Shown piece after piece: positions 44,793 through 54,220 of a stretch of DNA of 64,000 nt. Position 1 is the stretch's first letter. Every line of letters begins with the position of its first letter. Position numbers and translations under genes: made by a program. The stretch covers positions 1 to 64,000 of the forward strand of contig CAYNRU010000003.1 of assembly GCA_964399635.1 (NCBI GenBank). The letters run 5' to 3'. The DNA is from UBA4615 sp964399635 (lineage in GTDB: Bacteria > Pseudomonadota > Gammaproteobacteria > Burkholderiales > Burkholderiaceae_E). The notes beneath the pieces were generated by a model that was given only the letters and a program-made list of their open reading frames with translations, did no database searches and had not been told where the DNA came from.

Positions 44793-46544
44793 TCACTTCT
44801 GGACGATGAACTCTGGCGAGGCGAGGGTCAGGTAGACGGCGAGGTGCACGCGGTTGCGCCGTGCCGTCTCCAGGTTGGTCGGGTTGCTGATCGCCACGTT
44901 GATCGAGTCGACGGCGGCGGTGATGCGGTTGCGCATCGCGGGCGGCATCTGGTCGGCGGTGAGCAGCAGTGCCACGCGGTCCACCAGCGCGCGGCCGCTG
45001 TCGGCGAGCGCAAGCTCGTCCGCGTAGTCCGGCTGCACGTCCCGCCTGGGCTCGTTGGGCGGGTTGTTGCCGAAGCCCGAGGGCACGGCGCTGCGCATCG
45101 TGTTCAGCCAGCCCGCCACCGAGGACTCGTGCGTCGTCTGCATCTCGGGCGCGACCAGCTTCGCGTCGGCGATCGCGCTGTTCGGCGGCACGTAGCCCGG
45201 ACGAAAGTAGTTGAACACCGAGGGCGCGCGCATCGGCGTCTGGCCGATGCTGTTGACCGGGTCGTCGGTCGTGCCCACCAGGAAGCGGCCGGTCGTCGAC
45301 TTCGAATCGAACGCACGCAGCCACGCGGCCACGCGCAGCACCGGCTCGCGCAGCTTGCCGGCGGTGGGCGCGGCGGCCGCGGCGTCGTCGCGGGCCTCAG
45401 GATCGAGCAGGATCGCGCGGACCACCGCCTTCATGTCGCCCCGCACGCCCGCGCCGTCGTTCTCGAAGGCGGTCGCGACGCGGGCCACGTAGGCCGGGCT
45501 CGGATTGCTGGTGACCAGCTTCTGGATCAGCTGCCTGGAGACGAAGGGGCCGACGTTGGGGTGTGCGAACAGCCGGTCGAGCGCGGCCTTCACGCTCGCC
45601 TCGGGGGTCCCGGCGGTGACCGTGGTGCCGAGGAAGGCCTTCGCCCCGGTCTCGTGGAAGTTGGGGTAGCCACGCATCGGCAGGATGTCGCGGTCGCTGA
45701 TCGAAATCGTGCCGAAGAAGCGGGCGTTCGAGCTGTCGGGGCCGGCCCAGGACAGGCCGGTGAACACCCGGGCCAGCCCGATCACGTCCTCGATGCGGTA
45801 GGTGTCGATCGGCTCGTTGCGCGCGTCGAGCTTGACCGTGCCGTCCCGGTTCAGCTCGTACAGGCCGATCGTGAACAGCTGCATCACCTCGCGCGCGTAG
45901 TTCTCGTCGGGCACGCGGCCGGTCGTGACGTCCGCCTTCTGGTTGCGCAGGTGGGTCAGGTACAGGCCCATCATGGGATGCAGCGACACGTCCTCGAGCA
46001 GCGTGCGGAAGTTGCCGAACGCGTTGCGCCCGAGCATGTCCATGTAGCCGGCGACGCCGCGCGGGAACTCGCGCACGGCGTTGTCGGCGAGCGAGATCAC
46101 GAAGATCTGCGACAGCGCGAAGGCCACGCGCTGGCGCAACTGGTCGTCGCCGGCGACGGCGTTGCGCCAGAAGCTCTCGTAGATCCAGCTCTCGCTGGGC
46201 TGCTCGCCCTCGTCGAGCTCGGCGGTGCGGGCCGCGAAGTAGTCGAGGTGCGGCGTGGCTGCGGGCTTGGCGAACTGCTCCTCGACCCACCGGGTGTAGC
46301 CGAGGACCGCCAGCCGGTCGATCTCGGCCGCGCTCGGGCCGAAGCTCGCCTGCATGAGGAACCGAGCCCCCGCGCCCTTGGTCGCCGGCGGGTCCGTCGC
46401 GGGGCCGCTGACGGCCGCCGGGTCGGCGCCCGACCCGGCGGGCGCGGCGGCGGACGTACCCGGGTCGCCCCCTGCGCCGCATGCCGCGAGCAGGGCGGGG
46501 AACAGCAGCGTCACCAGGGTCCGTTTCGTCCAGCGATGCTTCAC
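44793..46544 (-). CDS. DUF1800 family lipoprotein
   Basis: At 583 aa, it starts at GTG 46544, which has GGAGA about 6 nt upstream; a TTG at 46562 is an alternative without SD. The signal peptide MKHRWTKRTLVTLLFPALLA leads to lipobox LLAAC, so it is a lipoprotein. The DUF1800 body has ARFLMQASFGPSAAEIDRL, FALSQIFVIS, DENYAREVMQLFTIGLYELN, FTGLSWAG and the C-terminal PPNEPRRDVQPDYADELALA segment. It is upstream of and coupled to the DUF1501 gene. Function unknown; some members are linked to extracellular polysaccharide or phosphate chemistry. Confidence 0.9.
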   Translation of the reverse strand: MKHRWTKRTLVTLLFPALLAACGAGGDPGTSAAAPAGSGADPAAVSGPATDPPATKGAGARFLMQASFGPSAAEIDRLAVLGYTRWVEEQFAKPAATPHLDYFAARTAELDEGEQPSESWIYESFWRNAVAGDDQLRQRVAFALSQIFVISLADNAVREFPRGVAGYMDMLGRNAFGNFRTLLEDVSLHPMMGLYLTHLRNQKADVTTGRVPDENYAREVMQLFTIGLYELNRDGTVKLDARNEPIDTYRIEDVIGLARVFTGLSWAGPDSSNARFFGTISISDRDILPMRGYPNFHETGAKAFLGTTVTAGTPEASVKAALDRLFAHPNVGPFVSRQLIQKLVTSNPSPAYVARVATAFENDGAGVRGDMKAVVRAILLDPEARDDAAAAAPTAGKLREPVLRVAAWLRAFDSKSTTGRFLVGTTDDPVNSIGQTPMRAPSVFNYFRPGYVPPNSAIADAKLVAPEMQTTHESSVAGWLNTMRSAVPSGFGNNPPNEPRRDVQPDYADELALADSGRALVDRVALLLTADQMPPAMRNRITAAVDSINVAISNPTNLETARRNRVHLAVYLTLASPEFIVQK

Positions 46545-46848
46545 GGGGGCTCTCCGTTGCAATCAAGCGACACTGCGCCGAAACCTAAGTGGGCCGGGCA
46601 GATGCGGATAGGCGATGGGGAATCACCGGTCGCTTGCGCCGGACGGGTGGTCGGGGCAGGCGGCGAATCGGGTCCAAGCGGGGCTTCGGATCGTCCGGGC
46701 GGTCGATCCGGAACGCCTCGCCACGGACCGGCGGGGGCGCGGCAGCGCGCCATCGGCTCGGACCTCCCGCAAGTGTGCGGTCGTTCCTGGACGCGGCCGA
46801 TAGACTCGAGAGGAGAGTGATACGCTGGATCGAATCGGGAGTGTGATC
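46545..46848. other. 304-bp divergent spacer, no gene seen
   Basis: The divergent spacer between the DUF1800 lipoprotein and the small membrane protein has several short overlapping frames, but none has an SD or a plausible composition. No clear -35/-10 pair could be assigned. Confidence 0.4.
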
Positions 46849-47166
46849 GTGGATGCGCCGACCTTCACCCAGATGCTCTACCGCTACTGGTTCTACGGCT
46901 GGATGTTCCAGGACGTGAACCGCGGCAGCCTGTTCGAGCGCGCCGCCGCGAAGCGACACAACCGTTCGCGCTCACGCTGGCTGCCGACGTACCTGCGACG
47001 CTGGAGCACGCTCGGCCTGCTGTCGTTCGCGATCGGCTGGGCAATCGAGCGGCATGCGCCGACGCCCGTCGCGCTGCTGTGCTTCGTGACCTGCGTGCTG
47101 ACCGTCCCGGTCAACGCGGTGACCCTGGCGGCCTGGATCGGGCTGAAGGTGCAGGCGCAGCCCTGA
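46849..47166 (+). CDS. small membrane protein of unknown function
   Basis: At about 105 aa, the start GTG 46849 has GGGAG at 7 nt; GTG 46843 is a poorer choice. A basic N-terminal half (TQMLYRYWFYGWMFQDVNRG, then KRHNRSRSRW) precedes two hydrophobic helices (STLGLLSFAIGWAIE, then VALLCFVTCVLTVPVNAVTLA). There is no known motif. It is convergent with groEL and shares the hairpin at 47188-47209 as a possible terminator. Confidence 0.65.
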   Translation: MDAPTFTQMLYRYWFYGWMFQDVNRGSLFERAAAKRHNRSRSRWLPTYLRRWSTLGLLSFAIGWAIERHAPTPVALLCFVTCVLTVPVNAVTLAAWIGLKVQAQP

Positions 47167-47181
47167 TCCCTGGGGCGCAAC

Positions 47182-47214
47182 AAAAAAGGGCCCGACTCGC
47201 GTCGGACCCTTTCC
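47182..47214 (-). terminator. rho-independent terminator of groESL
   Basis: GGGCCCGAC and GTCGGACCC (one A-C mismatch) close a 9-bp stem around TCGC at 47188-47209. On the minus strand it is followed by six T residues. It lies 43 bp beyond the groEL stop. On the plus strand a short TTTCC tail allows bidirectional use by the small membrane protein gene. Confidence 0.9.
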
Positions 47215-47251
47215 GTTTCCAGGCCGGCACGAGGCCGGCCGGGAATCGAGC

Positions 47252-48907
<1,656 letters not shown>

Positions 48908-48956
48908 CTTTTATGACTCCTGGATTCTGTGTTTCAGACGTTGATGCGGACGCAGG

Positions 48957-49244
48957 TCACTCGACCACGGCCATGATGTCTTCCTCGCGCATCACCAGCA
49001 GCTCGTCGCCCTCGACCTTGACGGTCTGGCCCGAGTACTTGCCGAAGAGCACCTTGTCGCCGACCTTCAGGGCCAGCGGACGGACCTTGCCGTCGTCCAG
49101 GATCTTGCCGTTTCCGACGGCGAGCACCTCGCCCTGGTCCGGCTTCTCCGCAGCGCTTTCGGGGATCACGATGCCCGACGCGGTCTTACGTTCGTTGTCG
49201 AGGCGCTTGATGATCACGCGATCATGCAGGGGACGCAGCTTCAT
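48957..49244 (-). CDS. groES: 10-kDa co-chaperonin GroES
   Basis: At 95 aa, it starts MKLRPLHDRVIIKRLDNERK, has the mobile loop TASGIVIPESAAEKPDQGEV and ends ELLVMREEDIMAVVE. This is the complete standard GroES. It is the first gene of the groESL operon and is preceded by a promoter with both sigma70 and sigma32 features and a CIRCE operator. Confidence 0.98.
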   Translation of the reverse strand: MKLRPLHDRVIIKRLDNERKTASGIVIPESAAEKPDQGEVLAVGNGKILDDGKVRPLALKVGDKVLFGKYSGQTVKVEGDELLVMREEDIMAVVE

Positions 49245-49348
49245 GGGACTTCGCTCCTAGATGTTGGTCTGACGGGTTGTTCTTGCGCGGCCGCGATGCG
49301 GTGCGGTCGAAGGGACGGCGCATGACGGCCGGCTTGGCCGGTCGGTTG

Positions 49349-49375
49349 CTAGCACTCGTCGCTTGCGAGTGCCAA
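49349..49375 (-). promoter_or_regulatory. CIRCE operator (HrcA site) of groESL
   Basis: On the minus strand TTGGCACTC-N9-GAGTGCTAG, one mismatch per arm from the consensus TTAGCACTC-N9-GAGTGCTAA. It overlaps the -10/start region of the groESL promoter, the classical HrcA repression position. Confidence 0.93.
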
Positions 49376-49404
49376 TAATAGGGGAGAGGGGCGAATTTTT
49401 CAAG
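49375..49404 (-). promoter_or_regulatory. overlapping sigma70 and sigma32 promoters of groESL
   Basis: On the minus strand TTGAAA (49403-49398) and TATTAT (49380-49375) are 17 bp apart, a sigma70 promoter. The same bases give the heat-shock pattern CTTGAAA-N13-CCCCTATT. Together with CIRCE this indicates double control of groESL by sigma32 and HrcA. Confidence 0.85.
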
Positions 49405-49513
49405 GGGGGGGGGCGTCGCCGCGCGCCGGCCCGCGTCGTCCGCCGCCGGCAGTCGGGCCCCCGCGGCCCATGGAGTCGCCGATACGGCGGGCGTGGTGAC
49501 GGTACAGGGGCGG

Positions 49514-49548
49514 ATAAGTAGGTACACTTATCGTCTGCTCACCTACTT
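49514..49548 (+). promoter_or_regulatory. operator-like nested inverted repeats upstream of marR gene
   Basis: ATAAGT-AGGTAC-ACTTAT (49514-49531) is a perfect 6-bp inverted repeat. AAGTAGGT (49516-49523) is also repeated in inverted form as ACCTACTT (49541-49548). They lie 10-45 bp before the MarR ATG and are far more AT-rich than the surroundings, as expected for MarR autoregulation. Confidence 0.6.
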
Positions 49549-49557
49549 GTCGGCCCG

Positions 49558-50061
49558 ATGCCTGTGGTATCTCCCGTCGCCCCCGATCCGGGCGCACAGA
49601 CCGAGCGCGCCAGGACCCCGGCGCACACGCTGCACGCAATGCCCGGACACCTGTTCCGGCGGATCCACCAGCAGGGTGTCGCGCTCTATGCGCGGCATGC
49701 CGAGGGCTTCGAGCTGACGCCGGTCCAGTACGCGGCGCTGCACGCGATCGGCGCCTGGCCCGACAGCGACCAGGTCGGCATCGCGCGCGCCATCGCCTGC
49801 GACAAAGCGACGGTCGGCGCGGTGCTCGACCGGCTGCAGGCCCGGGGCCTGGTCGAGCGGACCGCCGACTCGACCGACCGCCGCGCGTGGCGGCTGCGAC
49901 TGACGCCGGCTGGCGCCGACCTCCTCGACCGGATCGAGCCCCGGGTCGCGCAGGTCCAGCGTGACCTGCTCGCCCCCCTGTCGGCCATGGAGCAGCGCCA
50001 GCTGATGGCGCTGGTCGAGCGGCTGGCCGGGCCGTTGCCCGTGCCCGGGGAGGGCCGGTGA
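49558..50061 (+). CDS. MarR-family transcriptional regulator
   Basis: At 167 aa, the winged helix segment is HLFRRIHQQGVALYARHAEGF, then LTPVQYAALHAIG, GIARAIACDKATVGAVLDRLQARGLVER and the wing ADSTDRRAWRLRLTPAGADLL. No SD precedes ATG 49558; Met28 (MPGHLFRRIHQQ) could be the true start. Its stop overlaps the GTG of an EamA exporter gene, so it probably regulates its own operon through the repeats at 49514-49548. The ligand is unknown, likely a small aromatic or metabolite exported by the transporter. Confidence 0.9.
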   Translation: MPVVSPVAPDPGAQTERARTPAHTLHAMPGHLFRRIHQQGVALYARHAEGFELTPVQYAALHAIGAWPDSDQVGIARAIACDKATVGAVLDRLQARGLVERTADSTDRRAWRLRLTPAGADLLDRIEPRVAQVQRDLLAPLSAMEQRQLMALVERLAGPLPVPGEGR

Positions 50062-51032
50062 GCGCGCGCGCGCACGGCGCGCCTGTGCTCACCGCCACCG
50101 AGCAGGCAGCGCGCCTGCAGCGCTGGGCGCTGTGGGCCGCGCTGGCGACCATCGTGGTGTGGGGCGCCAACTTCTCCATCCAGAAGGCGGTCTACGCGGG
50201 CGCCACGCCGGGCGGCTTCCTGTTCGTGCGCTACCTGATCATGCCGCTGTGCGCGGTGCTGCTGCTGCTGTGGCGCTTCGGCCCGCGTTGGCCGCGGGTG
50301 GCGCGCGCCGACCTGCTGCAGCTGGCCAAGCTGGGCTTCCTCGGGCATACCGTGCACGTGTCGATGGTGACCTTCGGCATCCACTGGTCGACGCCGTTCT
50401 CGAGCTCGCTGATCCTCGCGTGCAGCCCGATCTTCACGCTGCTGATCCTGCGCTGGCTGGGCATCGAGCGGCTGGGGCGTCCGCAGGTGGCGGGGGTGGT
50501 CGTCGCGCTCGCGGGCGTGCTGCTCTTCCTGTCCGACAAGCTGCTCGCGGGGCGCTGGGGCGCCACCGGTGGCGACCTGTTCCTGCTGGCGGCGTCCAGC
50601 CTGTTCTCGTACTACACGGTGGCGGCCAAGCCACTGATCCAGCGCTACGGCGGCATCGTGGTGATGACCTACGCGCTGCTGTCGGGGAGCCCGCTGGTGG
50701 TGCTCGGCGCGCTGCCGCTCGCCCTCCAGGCGGACTGGTCGGCGATGACCCCGCTGCTGTGGGGCGGCCTGCTCTGGTCGACGCTGGTGTCGGCGTTCGC
50801 GGGCTGGCTGATCTGGGGGTGGGTGAACACGGTGCGGGGCGTCGGTCGCACCGCGCCGCTGATGTACCTGATGCCGCCGGTGGCGGGGATCGTCGCCTGG
50901 ATCGTCACCGACGAGGGCTTCACCCCGATCAAGCTGCTCGGCGCGGCGGTCACGCTGGGCGGGGTCGCGATCGCACAGTTCGCCGGCCGCCCGCCGACGC
51001 AGGTCCGCGAGGCGCAGGCGCCAGCCGACTGA
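50058..51032 (+). CDS. EamA/DMT-superfamily transporter
   Basis: This 324-aa inner-membrane protein has two five-helix EamA repeats: LQRWALWAALATIVVWGANF into SIQKAVYAG, LLIALRW-like LILRWLGIERLGRPQ, and the second half SLFSYYTVAAKPLIQRYGG with VGRTAPLMYLMPPVAGIVAW and GAAVTLGGVAIAQF. The start GTG overlaps the MarR stop as GTGA, so the two are coupled. It is a drug/metabolite exporter by family; the substrate is not predictable. Confidence 0.9.
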   Translation: MSARAHGAPVLTATEQAARLQRWALWAALATIVVWGANFSIQKAVYAGATPGGFLFVRYLIMPLCAVLLLLWRFGPRWPRVARADLLQLAKLGFLGHTVHVSMVTFGIHWSTPFSSSLILACSPIFTLLILRWLGIERLGRPQVAGVVVALAGVLLFLSDKLLAGRWGATGGDLFLLAASSLFSYYTVAAKPLIQRYGGIVVMTYALLSGSPLVVLGALPLALQADWSAMTPLLWGGLLWSTLVSAFAGWLIWGWVNTVRGVGRTAPLMYLMPPVAGIVAWIVTDEGFTPIKLLGAAVTLGGVAIAQFAGRPPTQVREAQAPAD

Positions 51033-51075
51033 CGCGGCGCGGCGGGCCGCAAGACCGTCCGCCGGGCCGCCCCGG

Positions 51076-52326
51076 TCAGCGCTCCAGCTTGATCTCGGTC
51101 GCGCGCAGGATCGCGCCAGCCCGGCCCTTCACCTTCACCGACAGGCCGACGCGCAGGTCGGCGGCGCTCAGGCCGTCGTAGCGGGTCACCAGCGTCGCGT
51201 CCACCAGGAACAGCCGGTCGAGCGCGTCGCGCACCGTGAAGTCCGCGATCCGGCTGAAGCGCGTGATGGTGCCCTTGACCTCGGCCTCGTCCGTGCCCGA
51301 GCTGCCGGCATCGTCGTCGCCGCGGACCTCGAGCCGGCCCGCGAGCACCCGTCCCCCGCTCGCCACGCCGGTCACGCGAACGCGCAGGCCGTTGCGCAGC
51401 GTCGCGGCGGTGCCGCCCGAATACACGGCGTCGGTCGCGTCCACCGTCAGGCCTGCGAGCTCGAAGCGCGCCGCCGGTTGCAGGCCCGAGACGCTGCCTT
51501 CGATCCGCACGGTGGAGACCGATGCGGCGAGCGCGACCTGCGCGATCGCGATCCGCTCGGGGCGCCAGGCGGCGCCCGGCACCGGGCGGGTGCCGCTGAC
51601 CAGCGCGACGGCGCCGTCGGCGAACCCGGCGGGCAGCGCGAGGTCGCGCGCGTCGACGAGCTGGGCCCCGATCCGAAAGCCCCGGGTGGCGGCGTTGAAG
51701 CCCGCGACGGGGCCGCGCAGCTTCGCGCCCGACGTGCCCGCCGCGCGCAGCTCGACCCGGCTGGCGCGCAGGATGCCGGTGCCGCGGTCGAGGATGCCCC
51801 ACGCCTCGACGATGCTGCCGGCCGCCACCGAGCCGATGCCGCGCGCATCTTCCCAGACAGTCTCGGCGCCGGTCTGCACCGTCATGCCCAGCACCACGAA
51901 GCGGCCGGCGGCGGCGTCGATCGACTCGATCGGGCCGTTGGCCTCGCTGACAACGCGGATCGTGCGCGCCACGCCCAGGCCGGTCGCGTCGTCCGAGCTG
52001 CCGTCGACCTCGACCACCATGCCGATGCCGAGCTGGCCGAGCGTGCGCCTGCCGCCGAGATCGTCGGTGACCGTCGCGGCGCTATCGTCGAACTTGATGC
52101 CGTTGACGATCACCGACCCGAAGCCCGAGATCGCGCCGGCCGAAAACGAGGAGGAGGCCGACTGGCCGGTGCCGCCGCTGCCCACGCCCGCCAGGTCGGT
52201 GCCACCGCCGCAGCCAGCCGCCAGCAGGCCGGCCGATCCGAGGGTGGCGAGCGCGCGGCGCCGGGCGGGCGCGTGCGGCGTCGCGGGCGCGGCCGGGGAG
52301 GCGGCAGCGCGCGAGGGTCGGTTCAT
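51076..52326 (-). CDS. DUF5666 repeat lipoprotein
   Basis: This 416-aa exported protein has a basic Ala-rich lead, then a signal peptide ending in lipobox LLAAGC. The mature protein consists of repeated beta-rich DUF5666 units: SGFGSVIVNGIKFDDSAATV and VVEVDGSS recur as variants (for example LRVRVTGVASGGRVLAGRLE, EVKGTITRFSRIADF, SVKVKGRAGAILRATEIKLE). Its start overlaps the DUF6502 stop as ATGA, so it is expressed with that gene. A surface adhesive or scaffolding role is possible but unproven. Confidence 0.88.
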   Translation of the reverse strand: MNRPSRAAASPAAPATPHAPARRRALATLGSAGLLAAGCGGGTDLAGVGSGGTGQSASSSFSAGAISGFGSVIVNGIKFDDSAATVTDDLGGRRTLGQLGIGMVVEVDGSSDDATGLGVARTIRVVSEANGPIESIDAAAGRFVVLGMTVQTGAETVWEDARGIGSVAAGSIVEAWGILDRGTGILRASRVELRAAGTSGAKLRGPVAGFNAATRGFRIGAQLVDARDLALPAGFADGAVALVSGTRPVPGAAWRPERIAIAQVALAASVSTVRIEGSVSGLQPAARFELAGLTVDATDAVYSGGTAATLRNGLRVRVTGVASGGRVLAGRLEVRGDDDAGSSGTDEAEVKGTITRFSRIADFTVRDALDRLFLVDATLVTRYDGLSAADLRVGLSVKVKGRAGAILRATEIKLER

Positions 52327-53252
52327 GGTCGGCTCCTGGAGGTGGGTGTCGGCGGGTCTGCGGGCGGCATCGGCTCGACGTAGCAGTACAGTCCGATCCG
52401 GATCCGCTGGTCAGCGAGGCGCGCGGCGTGCCGGTCGGCATCCTCGAGCCGCTGCAGCTCGGGCGCCAGTGAATGCAGCAGCGCGCTCCAGTGCTCGCGT
52501 GCCCGGTCGGCGGCGGCCTGGGCCGATTCGGCCGACAGCGCGTCGGCGTAGAGCGCCTGCTCGACGAAGGGCGCGCGCGGCGGCGGCTCGCCCGGACGGG
52601 GCGGGTGCGCGCTCGCCGCGACGTTGGCCGCGGCCGCCGCCAGGTGGTCGCCGACGTTGGCGCCCAGGAAGGCGAGCATGTCGTCGAGCCGGGGTGCGGG
52701 CACGAAGGCCTCGCTGCGCAGTGCCACCGTATCGGCGCCGGCGTCCAAGGCGACCAGCTGCAGGCGCAGCAGCTCGTCGAGCAGCGTGCGCGGATGCACG
52801 TCGGTGGTCACCGTGCGGGCGAGCTGCTCGAAGCTCGGCGCGCCGTCGGCGGGCGGGCGGCGCGGCAGCACCCGCGGCCGACCGCCGGCATCGCGCCAGA
52901 CCGGATCCGTGACCCAGCGGGTGAACAGCTCGGCCGCCGGCGTGGCCTCGGCGCGGACCGAGTCCAGGCCCGGATCCTCGCTCAGGCGCTTGACCTCCTT
53001 GCGGTGGATGCCGGTCACGACGCTCAGCCGGCTCACCGGCGCCTCGGCCCGACGCCCGTCGCCGGCCGTCGCGCGGATCGCGGCTCCGACCATCGCCCGC
53101 TTCAGCAGCTCCTCGAGCTGCCCGAACTGCACGCCCTGGTCGATCGCAAGGCGGGCCAGCGGTCGCAGTACCGCCTGCAGCGCAGCCAGTGCGGATGGCG
53201 GCACGCCGCCGGCGGCGGGGGCGGGCTCGGACGGGGGGGCAGGATGAGACAC
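52323..53252 (-). CDS. DUF6502 family protein
   Basis: This 309-aa cytosolic protein has SALAALQAVLRPLARLAIDQGVQ, FGQLEELLKRAMVGAAIR, then SRLSVVTGIHRKEVKRLSED, a helix-turn-helix-like segment typical of DUF6502. It is always paired with DUF5666 genes in related genomes as I recall, and it may be a regulator. The start is GTG 53252, which coincides with the predicted +1 of the promoter at 53259-53287; this would be a leaderless mRNA. GTG 53204 (residue 17) is an alternative without SD. Confidence 0.82.
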   Translation of the reverse strand: MSHPAPPSEPAPAAGGVPPSALAALQAVLRPLARLAIDQGVQFGQLEELLKRAMVGAAIRATAGDGRRAEAPVSRLSVVTGIHRKEVKRLSEDPGLDSVRAEATPAAELFTRWVTDPVWRDAGGRPRVLPRRPPADGAPSFEQLARTVTTDVHPRTLLDELLRLQLVALDAGADTVALRSEAFVPAPRLDDMLAFLGANVGDHLAAAAANVAASAHPPRPGEPPPRAPFVEQALYADALSAESAQAAADRAREHWSALLHSLAPELQRLEDADRHAARLADQRIRIGLYCYVEPMPPADPPTPTSRSRP

Positions 53253-53258
53253 CTGCCG

Positions 53259-53287
53259 AGTATAGGTGGGAATTTTTCCCTTTTCAA
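53259..53287 (-). promoter_or_regulatory. sigma70 promoter with internal palindrome, DUF6502-DUF5666 operon
   Basis: On the minus strand TTGAAA (53287-53282) and TATACT (53264-53259) are exactly 17 bp apart. The spacer contains the palindrome GGGAAAAATTCCC, a likely operator. The predicted +1 is at about 53252, the first base of the DUF6502 start codon. Confidence 0.75.
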
Positions 53288-53387
53288 GGTGCGCCAGCCG
53301 ATTCCGTAGCGACCTGACCGACGGGCGCGTGCCGGGCGACCGGGTCGCGTCGCCGTGGGCGACCCGCCGTCGGCGGCCCGCCCTGGG

Positions 53388-54158
53388 TCAGGCCGTCGGC
53401 ATCAGGTAGTTCAGGACCAGCCTTCCGCCGTCCGGGTAGATCGTCTGCCCGGTCAGGTACGAGGCGTCGTCGCAGGCCAGGAAGACGGCCACCTTGGCCA
53501 CCTCGTCGGGCTCGCCCAGCCGGCCGATCGGGGTGCGGGACATGATCGCCGCCTCGGCCGCCGGCGAGCCCAGCACCGCCTTGCGGGCGAGTTCGGTGGC
53601 GATCGTGCCCGGCCCGATGGCGTTGACGCGGATCCCGCGCGGCGCGAGCGACACCGCCATCACCCGGGTCAGCTGGTTGACGCCGCCCTTGGACACCGCG
53701 TAGGGCAACTGGCTGGGGATCGCGAGCAGGGCGTTGACGCTCGACATGTTGATGATGGCGCCGCTCCGTCCGTCCTTCACCATCTGGCGCGCGACGGCCT
53801 GGCCGAAGAGGAAGTAGGACTTCAGGTTGATGCCCAGCACGCGGTCGAAGTCCGCCTCCTCGAGGTCGAGGAAGTCGGCCGCATGGGTGATGCCCGCGTT
53901 GTTCAGCAGCACGTCGACCGGGCCGAAGCGCGCGAGCGTCTCGGCCAGCGCGCGCGCCGGCACGCCGGCGCCGGTGACGTCGGCCTCGACGAACAGGGCC
54001 CGGTCGGCGCCGATGTCGGCCACCGCCTGCGCACCGCGCACCGCGTCGCGGTCGACGATCGTGACCCGCGCACCCTCGGCGGCGAACCGCGTCGCGCACG
54101 CCAGGCCGATGCCCTGCGCGCCGCCCGTCACCAATGCCACCTTGCCCTGCAGCTTCAT
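53388..54158 (-). CDS. short-chain dehydrogenase/reductase
   Basis: At 256 aa, it is a classical SDR with the cofactor motif TGGAQGIG (10-17), NNAGI, catalytic Ser in NMSSVNALLAI, and YAVSKGG with Tyr and Lys, followed by the IRVNAIGPGTIATELA segment. Asp in IVDRDA at the end of strand 2 suggests NAD(H) preference. Homologues oxidise sugars or hydroxy-acids (galactose/xylose dehydrogenase-like or acetoacetyl-CoA-type). The context gives no pathway. ATG 54158 is followed by a normal SDR N-terminus; AGGAGAA precedes it. Confidence 0.9.
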   Translation of the reverse strand: MKLQGKVALVTGGAQGIGLACATRFAAEGARVTIVDRDAVRGAQAVADIGADRALFVEADVTGAGVPARALAETLARFGPVDVLLNNAGITHAADFLDLEEADFDRVLGINLKSYFLFGQAVARQMVKDGRSGAIINMSSVNALLAIPSQLPYAVSKGGVNQLTRVMAVSLAPRGIRVNAIGPGTIATELARKAVLGSPAAEAAIMSRTPIGRLGEPDEVAKVAVFLACDDASYLTGQTIYPDGGRLVLNYLMPTA

Positions 54159-54220
54159 CAGGATTCTCCTCGTATCGGGCCGTCCGGCGGAGGCCGGGCA
54201 GCGTGAGATGATCCGCGATT

